Origin: Candidatus Contendibacter odensensis
GTDB lineage: Bacteria; Pseudomonadota; Gammaproteobacteria; Competibacterales; Competibacteraceae
Assembly (NCBI GenBank): GCA_002747185.1
Contig: PDTV01000006.1
Coordinates: 1-64,000 of the forward strand
Length of the DNA: 64,000 nucleotides
Direction of reading: 5' to 3'
The stretch's first letter is position 1, and every line of letters starts with the position of its first letter. Below are positions 10,202 to 21,499 of the stretch, in pieces. The position numbers were made by a program, and so were the translations under genes. The notes under the pieces are model-generated. The model was not told where the DNA came from. It was given only the letters and a program-made list of their open reading frames with translations, and searched no databases.

Positions 10202-10480
10202 CTAACGATCCGAGTGTCCCAGATCCCGACCAGGGGCAATCTGATCACGCAACCGCTGCTTAATTTCCTTCGCCTCAGGAAATCGACCCTCCTGTTTACG
10301 TGACCAGATCAAAACATCGTCCACTACAATCTCGAATATTCCTGACGTACCAGGCCGCAATGCAACTTCACCCAACTCCTCTTCAAATGTGGTCAATATT
10401 TCCTGCGCTAACCATGCGGCTCGCAATAACCAACGGCATTGTGTGCAATAGGTAATACTCAGTCGAGGTTTTGATTCCAT
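10202..10480 (-). CDS. SelT/SelW/SelH-family Rdx protein (Cys form)
   Basis: ITYCTQCRWLLRAAWLAQEILTTF...LRPGTSGIFEIVVDDVLIWSRKQEGRFPEAKEIKQRLRD. Confidence 0.9.
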   Translation of the reverse strand: MESKPRLSITYCTQCRWLLRAAWLAQEILTTFEEELGEVALRPGTSGIFEIVVDDVLIWSRKQEGRFPEAKEIKQRLRDQIAPGRDLGHSDR

Positions 10481-11340
10481 ACAGGCTGCTCCGATTGCAA
10501 TTTATCCAGATAATCAACACCACCTAGCTGCTGCATTTGGCGCTTGATCCAACGCTGACGTGCTAATACATGTTTTGACGGCTTGTCAACATGATAAAGT
10601 CGCGGATTCGGTAGAACCGCTGCTAATCGCGTGGCCTCACTGACACTCAGGCTATCAGCCGATTTGCCGAAAAACCGCTGGCTGGCAGCCTCTGTGCCAA
10701 AAATGTTTTGACCAAACTCGGCAATATTGAGATACACCTCCAATATCCGCTCTTTTGGCCACAAAAACTCTAGCAGCACGGTAAACCAGACTTCCAACCC
10801 TTTACGGACCAGGTCGCGGTTTTGCCACAAAAACAGGTTTTTTGCCACCTGTTGGCTGATAGTACTAGCACCGCGCGGCGACTTTCCCGCCCACAGACTC
10901 CTCAATACCTTGCGGATCTCTATCAGATCGAAACCATGATGATCAGGAAAACGTTGGTCTTCAGCCGCAATCACTGCCAAGGCCACATGGGGTGAAATGT
11001 TCTCAAAGGATCTCCATCTATAATACAGTTCTACACGCTCCCCTGCCCACATGGATTTGATCCAATGCTGCGCCATTACACTGGAACAGGGTAAAGATAT
11101 CCATCGACAAACCCATACCAGTAGTAAGGATGTCATAACAAAAACACCCACTATCTTCAGGAGCGCACTTATCAACCAAACCGATAACCGCCGTTTGGAG
11201 GGTGCTTGTGAAACAGCGGTTCGCCCCATTGTCATCCAGCTCCAGAATGTCTTTTTACGCTGCCCTCTTTTCAACGCTGCCCTCTTTTCAAAAAATGCCC
11301 CATGCAACCCCCGATGCCATGGTCTCGCCCAATTCCTCAC
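10459..11340 (-). CDS. mtgA: Monofunctional biosynthetic peptidoglycan transglycosylase
   Basis: AVIAAEDQRFPDHHGFDLIEI, GASTISQQVAKNLFLW, ERILEVYLNIAEFG; start likely internal. Confidence 0.92.
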   Translation of the reverse strand: MRNWARPWHRGLHGAFFEKRAALKRGQRKKTFWSWMTMGRTAVSQAPSKRRLSVWLISALLKIVGVFVMTSLLLVWVCRWISLPCSSVMAQHWIKSMWAGERVELYYRWRSFENISPHVALAVIAAEDQRFPDHHGFDLIEIRKVLRSLWAGKSPRGASTISQQVAKNLFLWQNRDLVRKGLEVWFTVLLEFLWPKERILEVYLNIAEFGQNIFGTEAASQRFFGKSADSLSVSEATRLAAVLPNPRLYHVDKPSKHVLARQRWIKRQMQQLGGVDYLDKLQSEQPVWNQNLD

Positions 11341-11752
11341 AATCTTGCAATACAGCGCCAGTCAGCTCACCACGGGCAATAATTGGATCGCACACCGATT
11401 TGAGTGGATAGCCTTTGGCAATACGCTCAACACTGCTTAACGCACCTCGACCATCATTACCTGCACTGATGAATACGGCGTAAGCCAAACTGCTGATCCT
11501 ACCCTGAGCGGGGTAGTAGGTGCGATCTAGAAAATTTTTCATTGCACCAGACATATAACCAAAATTTTCCGGCGTGCCAAGCAATAAGCCATGAGCCCAC
11601 AAAAGATCATCCAAACGGGCACGTAACGCCATTCTCAATCGTGTTTCAACCTCAGGCACCCGCCGCGCCCCGCGCAATACTGCACGTGCCATCGCTCGCG
11701 TATGGCCGGTCTGGGAATGATAAACGATCAGTATGTGTTTGCTCGTATTCAT
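11288..11752 (-). CDS. Flavodoxin/NAD(P)H oxidoreductase family protein
   Basis: [26 protein letters not shown]-binding loop; [25 protein letters not shown]. Confidence 0.8.
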   Translation of the reverse strand: MNTSKHILIVYHSQTGHTRAMARAVLRGARRVPEVETRLRMALRARLDDLLWAHGLLLGTPENFGYMSGAMKNFLDRTYYPAQGRISSLAYAVFISAGNDGRGALSSVERIAKGYPLKSVCDPIIARGELTGAVLQDCEELGETMASGVAWGIF

Positions 11753-11908
11753 ACCAGAGATAAAAAAGACTCGATTACGGGAAACAGATTCGGTATAAAA
11801 TTGCCCACACCTGAAAACAGGTGCTTACAATACTTGCTGTATCATGGGATTTTCGCTATGGTTTCGCGTCTTATTCAGCCCAAAGACGGAGGATCAGCGA
11901 GAGCGTTT

Positions 11909-12127
11909 ATGTCGAAAGAAGATCACATCGAAATGGAAGGAACCGTGATCGATACCCTACCCAATACCATGTTCAGGGTGGAACTGGAAAACGGTCACGT
12001 TATCACAGCGCACATATCCGGCCGGATGCGTAAGCATTATATCCGTATTCTGACCGGTGACAGGGTTAAGGTGGAACTTACACCCTACGATCTGAGCAAG
12101 GGTCGTATCGTATACCGTGGGCGCTAG
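11909..12127 (+). CDS. infA: Translation initiation factor IF-1
   Basis: [72 protein letters not shown]; internal start within ORF 11702..12127. Confidence 0.98.
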   Translation: MSKEDHIEMEGTVIDTLPNTMFRVELENGHVITAHISGRMRKHYIRILTGDRVKVELTPYDLSKGRIVYRGR

Positions 12128-12251
12128 GCTAGTTCCCTTTAATCCACCAACCCTTTAGCACTATATCCACTCACACCTTATAAACCGGAGCTGTCAGCGG
12201 TTTCTTGCGTCATACGCTGCCGCCGACGCTCTTGCAACCTTTTCTTTTGAT

Positions 12252-14513
12252 TCAGGGCACGGCCTCTTCTTCGACAATATTCACCTTCAGGCTGCCATCC
12301 TGCACCGTCACGCTCACATGGCCGCCATTTACCAGCTGGCCAAATAACAATTCTTCAGCAAGGTAACGCTTGATATTGTCCTGGATCACCCTTGCCATAG
12401 GTCGCGCACCCATCCTGGAATCGTAACCATGTTCTGCCAACCAGCACCGACCTTCATCATCCACGTCCAAAGTGACTTTCTTCGGTTCCAATTGTGCTTC
12501 CAGTTCAATGAGAAACTTGTCCACAACTTGCGCTATCGTTGCGGGCGCTAATGCCTTGAACTGCACAATAGTATCCAGCCGATTCCGGAATTCCGGTGAA
12601 AACATTTTCCGAATCTTTTCCAGGCCATCACTACTGTGATCTTGCAGTGTAAACCCGATAGAAGAGCGGTCCATTTCTTCAGCGCCAGCATTGGTAGTCA
12701 TCACCAAAACGACATTACGAAAAGTCACCTTACGCCCATTACTGTCGGTCAGCGTACCATGATCCATAACCTGTAATAGCAAATTAAATACATCCGGGTG
12801 TGCCTTTTCAATCTCATCCAGGAGTAACACCGCATGCGGGTGCTTGAGAACGGCGTCAGTAAGCAGCCCACCTTGATCAAAGCCGACGTAGCCTGGTGGC
12901 GCACCAATTAAACGCGAGACAGTATGCCGCTCCATATATTCGGTCATATCGAAACGGATCAGCTCCATCCCCATTACATGCGCCAACTGTCGGGTGACTT
13001 CGGTTTTACCGACACCGGTTGGTCCTGCAAACAGAAAATTTCCAATCGGTTTTTGCTCATTGCTGAGTCCGGCACGTGCCATTTTGATGGCGTTCGCCAA
13101 TGTTTCGATAGCTTCATCCTGCCCAAATATGGTCAGCTTTAGATCCCGTTCCAAATTCCGCATCGTATCCTTATCCGACGAGGACACAGTTCTTGGTGGA
13201 ATACGGGCAATCTTGGCAATAATTGCTTCGATGTCGGTGACACCAATCTTCTTTTTGCGTTTAGCCACTGATAACAAACGCTGACTCGCACCCGCTTCAT
13301 CGATAACATCAATGGCCTTATCGGGTAAATGGCGGTCATTAATATATCGTGCTGATAAATCAACTGCCGCACGCAATGCCTTATCTGTGTACCTGAGATC
13401 GTGATGCTCTTCAAAGCGGCTCTTCAAGCCAAGCAGGATCTGATAGGTCTCATCAGTGGAGGGCTCAACCACGTCAATCTTTTGAAAACGCCGCGCCAAG
13501 GCCCGATCCTTCTCAAAAATACCGCTATATTCCTGGTAGGTTGTTGAGCCGATACATTTGAGCTCACCGGAAGCCAGCACCGGCTTGATCAGATTTGAAG
13601 CATCCATCACGCCACCGGAAGCCGCACCGGCACCAATAACAGTGTGGATCTCATCAATAAACAGGATGGCATGCTTTTCCCTACGCAGTTGCACAATGAC
13701 CGATTTCAGCCGTTTCTCAAAATCGCCACGATATTTTGTTCCTGCGACTACTGCGCCTAAATCCAGGGCATAAATTGTGGCATCCTGCAATACCTCCGGC
13801 ACTGCACCATCTACAATCATTTTCGCCAGACCTTCAGCGATTGCCGTCTTGCCAACGCCTGCTTCACCGACCAAAAGCGGGTTATTCTTGCGCCGCCGAC
13901 ACAAAATCTGGATGGTACGATCGACCTCATCACGGCGACCGATCAATGGATCAATGCGGCCTTGCTCTGCCAACTCATTAAGATTGCTGGCAAAGCTTTC
14001 CAAAGGCTTACTGTTTTGCTGGTTCTCTGCTGCCTCCTCGCCTTGCGATGAAAGCGGATCAGAAGCGTCCTGTTCTTCAGACAGCTTGGAAATACCGTGT
14101 GAAATAAAATTCACCACATCCAGCCGGCTAACGTCCTGTCCCTTCAAAAGAAATACTGCACGAGACTCCTGTTCTCCAAATATCGCAACCAGTACATTGG
14201 CGCCAGTCACCTCCTTATTGCCGGAAGACTGTACATGCAGCACTGCGCGTTGCAATACCCGTTGAAACCCCAGAGTTGGCTGGGTCTCACGGGGATCATC
14301 TGGTCTCAAAATGGGCGTGCTTTCATGAATAAAAATCTGTAAATCATGCTTAAGATTATCCAGATGCGCACCACAAGCTCGCAGCACATCCACTGCCGCT
14401 GGATTATCCAGCAAAGCAAGCAGTAAATGCTCTACAGTGATAAACTCGTGACGACGATCCCGCGCCTCGCGGAAAGCAAGATTAATGGAAAACTCCAGAT
14501 CCTTGCTTAACAT
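12252..14513 (-). CDS. clpA: ATP-dependent Clp protease ATP-binding subunit ClpA
   Basis: 753 aa, two AAA+ modules (GEAGVGKTAIAEGLA, GPTGVGKTEVTRQLA). Confidence 0.97.
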   Translation of the reverse strand: MLSKDLEFSINLAFREARDRRHEFITVEHLLLALLDNPAAVDVLRACGAHLDNLKHDLQIFIHESTPILRPDDPRETQPTLGFQRVLQRAVLHVQSSGNKEVTGANVLVAIFGEQESRAVFLLKGQDVSRLDVVNFISHGISKLSEEQDASDPLSSQGEEAAENQQNSKPLESFASNLNELAEQGRIDPLIGRRDEVDRTIQILCRRRKNNPLLVGEAGVGKTAIAEGLAKMIVDGAVPEVLQDATIYALDLGAVVAGTKYRGDFEKRLKSVIVQLRREKHAILFIDEIHTVIGAGAASGGVMDASNLIKPVLASGELKCIGSTTYQEYSGIFEKDRALARRFQKIDVVEPSTDETYQILLGLKSRFEEHHDLRYTDKALRAAVDLSARYINDRHLPDKAIDVIDEAGASQRLLSVAKRKKKIGVTDIEAIIAKIARIPPRTVSSSDKDTMRNLERDLKLTIFGQDEAIETLANAIKMARAGLSNEQKPIGNFLFAGPTGVGKTEVTRQLAHVMGMELIRFDMTEYMERHTVSRLIGAPPGYVGFDQGGLLTDAVLKHPHAVLLLDEIEKAHPDVFNLLLQVMDHGTLTDSNGRKVTFRNVVLVMTTNAGAEEMDRSSIGFTLQDHSSDGLEKIRKMFSPEFRNRLDTIVQFKALAPATIAQVVDKFLIELEAQLEPKKVTLDVDDEGRCWLAEHGYDSRMGARPMARVIQDNIKRYLAEELLFGQLVNGGHVSVTVQDGSLKVNIVEEEAVP

Positions 14514-14547
14514 TATTCATACCTCAAATCGCACTGTGCAGTTGAAT

Positions 14548-14874
14548 TTAGGCTTCTTCCATGGTGCATAACAATGGATGCTGATTCTGGCGAGCAAAGC
14601 TATTGACCTGCATCACCTTGGTTTCGGCAATATCATAAGTATAGACCCCACATACGCCCTGGCCCCGAGTATGCACATGTAGCATCACTTGTGTCGCCTG
14701 CACCCGATCCATACTAAAAAAGTGTTCCAGAATCTCCACGACAAAATCCATCGGTGTGTAGTCATCGTTGAGCAGCAACACCTTATACAAGGGTGGCTTC
14801 TTGAGTTCGGGTTTTGCCGGTTCAACAACCAGGCCATGATCTTGATCAGTGGATAACGAATAATCCTTGCTCAT
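14548..14874 (-). CDS. clpS: ATP-dependent Clp protease adaptor ClpS
   Basis: [60 protein letters not shown]; upstream of clpA. Confidence 0.97.
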   Translation of the reverse strand: MSKDYSLSTDQDHGLVVEPAKPELKKPPLYKVLLLNDDYTPMDFVVEILEHFFSMDRVQATQVMLHVHTRGQGVCGVYTYDIAETKVMQVNSFARQNQHPLLCTMEEA

Positions 14875-15325
14875 AATTATAGTCGTACTGCAATCAAACC
14901 CATCAGGAGAGTGAATAATGTGACATCTGCGATGACCACGCTAGCAACGTGGCAGAATACGCCATAGCCCTATTCTAGCGAGGCGATAAAAAACCCACCA
15001 CCTGCTCGCTATCGCCACTAACAACCTCCCTTTCATATTGAGCAAGACGTGAATTATTTATGGTTTAACCTTCCGGCCATAAAAGCCGGGACAAGGCACG
15101 GGAATCGCAGGGCACTTTAAACAACTTATTTGACAAATGGTTACATTTACTCTATGCGGCGAGCATGACTGATAGTTAGATAACAGGCAACCTATAAGTT
15201 TCATTCAATTTGCCCCGGGGAAAACAGGCAATGCAAAACACCTGCTTTTTCAAAATGCGTGATTTATCCTGTCCAGCCCAGGGTACCATTTGGGCACAAT
15301 AAATACTTCAGCGTCAGGGTAAAAC

Positions 15326-15436
15326 TATAGCGCAAATTATCACTATAAATTGTTCCAGTTTATAGTGATAATTTGCGCGTTAAAACAGATGGATATAGCG
15401 GAACCCATGAATCAGATTTAATGGGTTCCGCTATAT
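15326..15436 (-). repeat. Double-palindrome element, copy B
   Basis: Reverse orientation relative to copy A; both palindromes near-perfect. Confidence 0.9.
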
Positions 15437-15488
15437 CAGAATGCGATAACGCCGGGCAATTCTTGGCCCGACTCCCATGCGGCGGGCG

Positions 15489-15764
15489 TCAAGGGTGGCT
15501 ATCAGGATGTAAGCCGCACAACAGGGGACTCAACACCAGGAGACCTCTGGTCGTGAGGGGCATGGTCTGTTGATCCGGGCACATATTACGGCAGGTGCCT
15601 TCGCAGACGGTACACCCGCGCTCGGCTTGATTGGCGGTTTTCATGCGAAACAGCGGCTGGTTGACAAGGGCCATGATAAAAGCTGTGATAGCAATGCCAG
15701 CCTGAAACCAGCCTGCTTGCAGGGTATGGAGCCGGCCATACCCCCAAGGAAAACATGAGCACAT
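15489..15764 (-). CDS. Small ORF with Cys cluster CTVCEGTCRNMC, downstream of arsS-like gene
   Basis: ORF track; same strand, 7 bp after the radical SAM gene; no family recognised. Confidence 0.3.
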   Translation of the reverse strand: MCSCFPWGYGRLHTLQAGWFQAGIAITAFIMALVNQPLFRMKTANQAERGCTVCEGTCRNMCPDQQTMPLTTRGLLVLSPLLCGLHPDSHP

Positions 15765-15771
15765 ACCCTAA

Positions 15772-16773
15772 TCAGGCCGCTGCGTCCAATGCCCCACCAC
15801 AACTGCTGCCCTGTCCTGCGGTACAACCATAGCAATGATCTGCCACACGCACAGATGTTCCTTCCAGATTCCGCTCCAGAATCTCGGAAATATGTATACG
15901 GCCGACATTTTCCGTACCCAGTGATAACCCCAGCATCTGGTTGAAATCACAATCGTAAACATAACCTTGCCAATCCACCGAAATCAGGTTGCGACACATC
16001 ACCGATTCCAGGTTCTCCTTTCGATAGGCCGACTTGAGCAGATTCATGTAACTGTTAAAGCGTCCCTTGGAAAGCAACTGGCTACCAAAACGCTGAATCG
16101 GCATGTTTGTCAGCACAAACAGTTGCGAGAACCGCACCCCATAGCGATTCGCCAATTCCTCGTGATAAGCTGCTTCCAACGCCGTTTGTTCAGGCGGCAA
16201 AACTGCATCGCCCGGGTTGTAAACCAGATTCAGCTTCAAACCACTACCGGCTTGTCCGTAGCCCAGCGCATTGAGCTTTTGCAGTCCTTCCAAACTGGAT
16301 TCAAACACACCTTTACCCCGTTGCCGATCTACATTTTCCTCCAAATAACACGGCAAGGATGCGATAATTTCAACGGCATGTTGCGCCAGGAAATCAGCTA
16401 AACCCTCCTGATCCGGCACATTGAGAACGGTCAGATTACAACGATCCATTACATGAATATCCCGCTCACGAGCGCGGCTGACCAAGGCCCGAAAGTGAGG
16501 GTTCAACTCAGGCGCACCACCGGTTAAATCCAGGGTAGTTATTTTTTGCACGGACATATAGTGCAGCAGTAACGCCATCGTTTCCCAACTCATCTGCTCG
16601 GTACGCTGAGGACCTGCCGCGACATGACAATGGGTGCAAGACAAATTACAGCGGTACCCCAGATTCGCTTGCAAGGTATCAAGTCGGGCGCGGCGCACAG
16701 CAGGGAAATCGGTTTTTAGCAGTAAGGGAAACGTATCACGCATAATGCTTGTCTCAACATCGAGGTTTATCAA
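15772..16773 (-). CDS. arsS: ArsS-type radical SAM/Cys-rich protein
   Basis: LQANLGYRCNLSCTHCHVAAGPQRTE radical SAM CxxxCxxC and C-terminal DHCYGCTAGQGSSCGGAL. Confidence 0.85.
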   Translation of the reverse strand: MINLDVETSIMRDTFPLLLKTDFPAVRRARLDTLQANLGYRCNLSCTHCHVAAGPQRTEQMSWETMALLLHYMSVQKITTLDLTGGAPELNPHFRALVSRARERDIHVMDRCNLTVLNVPDQEGLADFLAQHAVEIIASLPCYLEENVDRQRGKGVFESSLEGLQKLNALGYGQAGSGLKLNLVYNPGDAVLPPEQTALEAAYHEELANRYGVRFSQLFVLTNMPIQRFGSQLLSKGRFNSYMNLLKSAYRKENLESVMCRNLISVDWQGYVYDCDFNQMLGLSLGTENVGRIHISEILERNLEGTSVRVADHCYGCTAGQGSSCGGALDAAA

Positions 16774-17098
16774 ATGCGCCGAAAGGCACCATTATTTAGT
16801 AGTGAGATTTTGTTTTTTGCTGTCTAATTAGTTGAAATAAACCATCGCATAGGCCAAAAATGTAATGGCTTTTTCTCTTTTCGATTTTGTTGATAGGCAT
16901 GTATTAAAAACACGTCTTGCATCCTCAGGACTATTTTTATCCAGCATTGTCATACCGCTTACCTACATTTTTTGCGCCCAACGCAAAAGTTATACGGTCA
17001 TCAAGCCAATTTGGATGCAGCAGATACACTTCACCAATACCACAGACTCTTAAACCATAGACTACATAACCATCTGAACATCATCCTGCTCAAATAAA

Positions 17099-17125
17099 AA
17101 AACGGCATCGAACGATGCCGTTTTA
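17099..17125 (-). terminator. Rho-independent terminator after aceB
   Basis: Hairpin aaacggcatcg-aa-cgatgccgttt followed on the minus strand by a T-tract. Confidence 0.85.
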
Positions 17126-17155
17126 TGCTACGTAAAAAAGTTTATAATTTTACAT

Positions 17156-18754
17156 TTAATCCATCGCTTCGTACAGCGGCAAGGTCAGGAACTCTGGAAA
17201 ATCCTTGGCCAGACTCATTTTCTCAAATATTTCAGCCGCCTGGTCATAAGTTGCCGTATCTTCACCCTGTGCGCTCACAGTCGCCTTTACCTTTTCCAGT
17301 TCCTCAGGAATCAGACTTTGTACCAATTCAGCAGTCACTTTACGTCCATCATCCAGCTTGCCCTGCGGGCTAACCACCCACTGCCACACCTGTGAGCGGG
17401 CAATCTCGGCCGTTGCTGCGTCTTCCATCAAATTGTGAATCGGTACACAGCCATTACCACCTAACCAGGAACCGAGATAGTGAATGCCAACATTCACATT
17501 ATTGCGAAGACCGGCCTCGGTAATCGGCGCTTCAGGCTTGAAGTTAAGGAAATCTGCCGCTGTGAATGTGTCATCGCGCTGTTTTTCCCACTGGTTTGGC
17601 TTGTCATCCAGTACTTTGACAAATTCCTCCATCGCAATTGACACCAGCCCTGGATGTGCTACCCAGCCGCCATCAAAACCATCCCGAGCATCGCGGGTTT
17701 TGTCGTGACGAATACCTGCCATCGCCTTTTCATTGGCTTCGGGATCATCCTTGATAGGAATCAATGCCGACATGCCTCCCATAGCAGGCGCACCACGCTT
17801 ATGACAGGCTTTCACCAATGCCAATGCGTAGGAGCGCATAAACGGGACTTCCATGGTGATTGCACCACGATTAGCCAGACAGAAATTCTTGTCCTTCTTG
17901 AATTTCTTGATACAGCTAAAGATGTAATCCCAACGACCGGCATTCAAACCGGCGGAATGTTCACGCAATTCGTAAAGGATCTCTTCCATTTCGAACGTAG
18001 CCAGGATGGTTTCAATCAACACCGTTGCCTTGATCGTGCCTTGCGGAATACCCAGCTCATCCTGTGCCATTACGAAAATCTCATTCCATAGCCGTGCTTC
18101 CAGATGGGATTCCATCTTGGGCAGGTAGTAGAACGGTCCCGCGCCCCGTGCAATCTGCTCCTTGGCGTTGTGGAAAAACACCAGGGCAAAATCAAAAATA
18201 CCGCCTGAAACCCGCTGCCCGTCAATCAGGACATGCTTTTCGTCCAGATGCCAGCCGCGTGGACGAATCTGTAAGGTCGCAATTTTTTCGTCAAGCCGGT
18301 ATTCCTTGCCCGCTTCATTGGTGAAACTGATTTCACGACGAATCGCATCTTTCAAATTCACCTGGCCCTGAATCTGGTTAAACCAGTTCGGGCTATTGGA
18401 ATCCTCAAAATCCGCCATGTAGGAATCCGCACCTGAGTTGTAGGCGTTAATAATCATTTTCCGCTCAACCGGTCCGGTAATTTCGGCGCGACGGCATTCC
18501 AATGCCTTGGGCAGCGGGGCAACCTTCCAGTCACTTTCGCGGATATGCCGGGTTTCGGGCAGAAAATCGGGCATTTCACCTGCGTCAATCCGCTCCTGAC
18601 GCTCAACGCGAGCCTTTAACAGCGCCTGGCGGCGCGGCTCAAAGGCGCGGTGCAATTTGACAACCAACGCCAAGGCATCATGGGTGAGAATTTCGTCAAA
18701 ACGGGGATGAATCGGGGCGTTAATCTCCACGCCAGCGGGCAGATTCAGACTCAC
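17156..18754 (-). CDS. aceB: Malate synthase A
   Basis: VNLP/EINAPIHPRFDEIL, ADFEDSNSPNWFNQIQGQVNL, TVLIETILATFEMEEILYELREHSAGLNAGRWDYIFS; GTG start proposed. Confidence 0.95.
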   Translation of the reverse strand: MSLNLPAGVEINAPIHPRFDEILTHDALALVVKLHRAFEPRRQALLKARVERQERIDAGEMPDFLPETRHIRESDWKVAPLPKALECRRAEITGPVERKMIINAYNSGADSYMADFEDSNSPNWFNQIQGQVNLKDAIRREISFTNEAGKEYRLDEKIATLQIRPRGWHLDEKHVLIDGQRVSGGIFDFALVFFHNAKEQIARGAGPFYYLPKMESHLEARLWNEIFVMAQDELGIPQGTIKATVLIETILATFEMEEILYELREHSAGLNAGRWDYIFSCIKKFKKDKNFCLANRGAITMEVPFMRSYALALVKACHKRGAPAMGGMSALIPIKDDPEANEKAMAGIRHDKTRDARDGFDGGWVAHPGLVSIAMEEFVKVLDDKPNQWEKQRDDTFTAADFLNFKPEAPITEAGLRNNVNVGIHYLGSWLGGNGCVPIHNLMEDAATAEIARSQVWQWVVSPQGKLDDGRKVTAELVQSLIPEELEKVKATVSAQGEDTATYDQAAEIFEKMSLAKDFPEFLTLPLYEAMD

Positions 18755-18864
18755 GGTTTGCTCCTCGGTATTTATGATGGATGATGGGCAATGAACGGAT
18801 GTCTTCCGGTTATAGAAGACATCACAAGCATGATTTGAGAATGGAGGGTTTTGTAATGTCAAAA

Positions 18865-18887
18865 ACCCGGAGGGTAACCCACCGGGT
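18865..18887 (-). terminator. Putative terminator downstream of aceA
   Basis: Inverted repeat acccgg...ccgggt followed by TTTTTG on the minus strand. Confidence 0.55.
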
Positions 18888-18940
18888 AATACAGTCAATC
18901 CATCGTCACCTGCAAACGCTGTGCAGATGACGGGGCGAGA

Positions 18941-20233
18941 TTAGTGGAACTGCTCTTCTTCGGTCGAGCCGGTCAGTGCGGTAACGGACGACAAACCGCC
19001 CTGAATCACGGTGGTCACATCGTCGAAGTAGCCTGTACCCACTTCTTGCTGGTGGCTGACAAAGGTATAACCCCGATCACGGGCGGCAAATTCGGGTTCC
19101 TGGACTCTCTCAACATAGGCAGACATACCACGATCCACGTAATCTTGCGCTAGATCGAACATGTTGTACCACATGCTGTGGATACCGGCGAGCGTGATGA
19201 ACTGATATTTGTAGCCCATCGCACCGAGCTCACGCTGAAACTTGGCGATGGTGGCATCGTCCAGGTTCTTCTTCCAGTTGAAGGAAGGCGAGCAGTTATA
19301 CGCCAGCATCTTGCCGGGGAACTGATTCTGAATTGCTTCTGCAAATTTCCTGGCAAAGTCGAGATCCGGTGTACCGGTTTCACACCACACCATGTCCGCA
19401 TACGGCGCATACGCCAAACCACGGGAAATCGCCTGATCAAGCCCCTTCCTGGTCTTGTAGAAACCTTCTGGAGTCCGCTCACCGGTCAGGAAAGGCTTGT
19501 CATTTTCGTCCACATCAGAAGTCAGCAAGTCAGCCGCCTCTGCGTCGGTGCGCGCCAGAATGACGGTTGGAACACCATAGACGTCTGCCGCCAGACGTGC
19601 AGCAACCAGCTTTTGCACCGCTTCCTGGGAAGGCACCAGCACCTTGCCACCCATATGACCACACTTCTTGACGGAAGCCAGCTGGTCTTCAAAGTGAACG
19701 CCCGCTGCACCTGCACGAATCATTGCTTTCATCAGCTCGTGGGCATTCAGCACACCGCCGAAACCGGCCTCGGCATCTGCCACGATGGGCAGGAAGTAAT
19801 CAACAAAATCCTTGTCACCGGCCGCGGTTCCACGGGCACACTGGATTTCATCGGCTCGCTTGAAGGTATTATTGATACGCTCGACGACGGCTGGCACCGA
19901 ATCCACAGGATATAACGACTGATCGGGGTACATGGCCATATAGGTGTTGTTGTCAGCGGCAACTTGCCAGCCCGACAGATAAATGGCTTTCACACCCGCC
20001 TTTGCCTGCTGCATCGCCTGACCGGCAGTCAATGCACCCAGACAGTTGATGAATGGCTCATTGTTGACCAAGTCCCACAGCTTGTTGGCTCCCCGCTGCG
20101 CCAGACTGTATTCAACAGGAATGCTGCCACGCAGCCTTACCACATCTTCCGCGCTATAACCGCGCTTGATCCCTTTCCAACGGGGGTTTTCAGCCCAATC
20201 TTTTTTCAGTTCTTCAACGCTTAAAAACGTCAT
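18941..20233 (-). CDS. aceA: Isocitrate lyase
   Basis: 430 aa; [50 protein letters not shown]. Confidence 0.97.
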   Translation of the reverse strand: MTFLSVEELKKDWAENPRWKGIKRGYSAEDVVRLRGSIPVEYSLAQRGANKLWDLVNNEPFINCLGALTAGQAMQQAKAGVKAIYLSGWQVAADNNTYMAMYPDQSLYPVDSVPAVVERINNTFKRADEIQCARGTAAGDKDFVDYFLPIVADAEAGFGGVLNAHELMKAMIRAGAAGVHFEDQLASVKKCGHMGGKVLVPSQEAVQKLVAARLAADVYGVPTVILARTDAEAADLLTSDVDENDKPFLTGERTPEGFYKTRKGLDQAISRGLAYAPYADMVWCETGTPDLDFARKFAEAIQNQFPGKMLAYNCSPSFNWKKNLDDATIAKFQRELGAMGYKYQFITLAGIHSMWYNMFDLAQDYVDRGMSAYVERVQEPEFAARDRGYTFVSHQQEVGTGYFDDVTTVIQGGLSSVTALTGSTEEEQFH

Positions 20234-20528
20234 TTTTTTCAGTCCTCTTTGGGGTTACGGGGCAAGTCATGCACAGTGACACATACATCACACCATCCAT
20301 CGATGGTGATCCTGGAAAATCAACTACCAAATACACTATTCTTGAGTATTTTTCGTATAACACCATGCAAAATACAAAAAACCACTCCATGTTATTCTAA
20401 TGTGGCTATGCAGCATTTTACAAGGATATTGCAACAAGTCGCTGGAACGCGCCATTCTGCCACTGCACAGTAGCAGCTTGCCTATCATAATAGCTTAAAT
20501 ATTCTTCTTGATTTTGGAATAACCCTAA

Positions 20529-21488
20529 ATGCAACAAACGTCTACTGAAATAATTGGATTGATTGCCGATATTGGTGGAACCAATGCACGTTTTGCACTG
20601 GTCGATGCTGGGCATCATATTCTTAATGAACAAACGCTGGCCTGCTCGGACTATACCTGCCCGGCAACAGCGGCAACAGCTTACTTGCAAAGCGTGGGTG
20701 TGGCCTGTCCAAAACAAGCTGCTTTTGCCGTAGCCACACCCGTTATGGGCGACCAAATTGAATTTACCAACAGTCCCTGGTTGTTCTCAACCAGGGCTGT
20801 CCAGCTGGCGCTAAACCTGAAACAGCTCACCATCCTCAATGATTTTACAGCACTGGCGCTGGCACTACCGCAACTGAATGCAGATGAGCGTCGAGCGGTA
20901 GGTGGCGAAACAGCCGTAGAAGGCGCACCTATCGGTCTGATAGGGCCTGGAACCGGCTTAGGCGTCTCCGGACTGGTCTGCTCAAACAAACGCTGGATGC
21001 CGCTACAAACGGAGGGTGGCCACATGACGTTTTCACCTACTGATGAACGGGAATGGGCTATCGGTCAATTGCTGTGGCAGCGCTTTGGCCATACATCACT
21101 GGAGCGTTTGTTATCTGGTCCGGGACTGGTAAATCTTTACGAGGCACTGGCGCAACTAGAAGGCTGGTCAACCGATTCGCTAGCACCGGCTGACATCACA
21201 GAACAAGCACTGTCCGGGCAGTGTCAACACTGCACAGATACCTTGGAAACATTCTGTGGAATATTAGGTACAGCCGCAGGGAACCTGGCGCTGACCCTGG
21301 GTGCGCGGGGCGGGATTTACATTGGTGGTGGCATAGTGCCTCAACTAGGTCATTTTTTCGACCATTCGACATTTCGCAAACGCTTTGAGTCGAAAGGCCG
21401 GTTTAAAGCCTACCTGGAACCCATTCCAAGCTGGGTCATCACCGCAGATAACCCGGCCTTTCGTGGCGTAGCGACAGCACTGTATTAA
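20529..21488 (+). CDS. glk: Glucokinase
   Basis: IGLIADIGGTNARFALVDAG, LTILNDFTALALALP, IGPGTGLGVSGLV, GGIYIGGGIVPQL. Confidence 0.93.
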   Translation: MQQTSTEIIGLIADIGGTNARFALVDAGHHILNEQTLACSDYTCPATAATAYLQSVGVACPKQAAFAVATPVMGDQIEFTNSPWLFSTRAVQLALNLKQLTILNDFTALALALPQLNADERRAVGGETAVEGAPIGLIGPGTGLGVSGLVCSNKRWMPLQTEGGHMTFSPTDEREWAIGQLLWQRFGHTSLERLLSGPGLVNLYEALAQLEGWSTDSLAPADITEQALSGQCQHCTDTLETFCGILGTAAGNLALTLGARGGIYIGGGIVPQLGHFFDHSTFRKRFESKGRFKAYLEPIPSWVITADNPAFRGVATALY

Positions 21489-21499
21489 GCTAAGCATGC

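Noticed and set aside
12170-12252. Basic peptide LNQKKRLQERRRQRMTQETADSSGL overlapping the clpA stop
   Set aside because: No start codon with good context and no recognised family; insufficient evidence.
19178-19915. 245-aa plus-strand ORF
   Set aside because: Entirely antisense to isocitrate lyase; shadow ORF.
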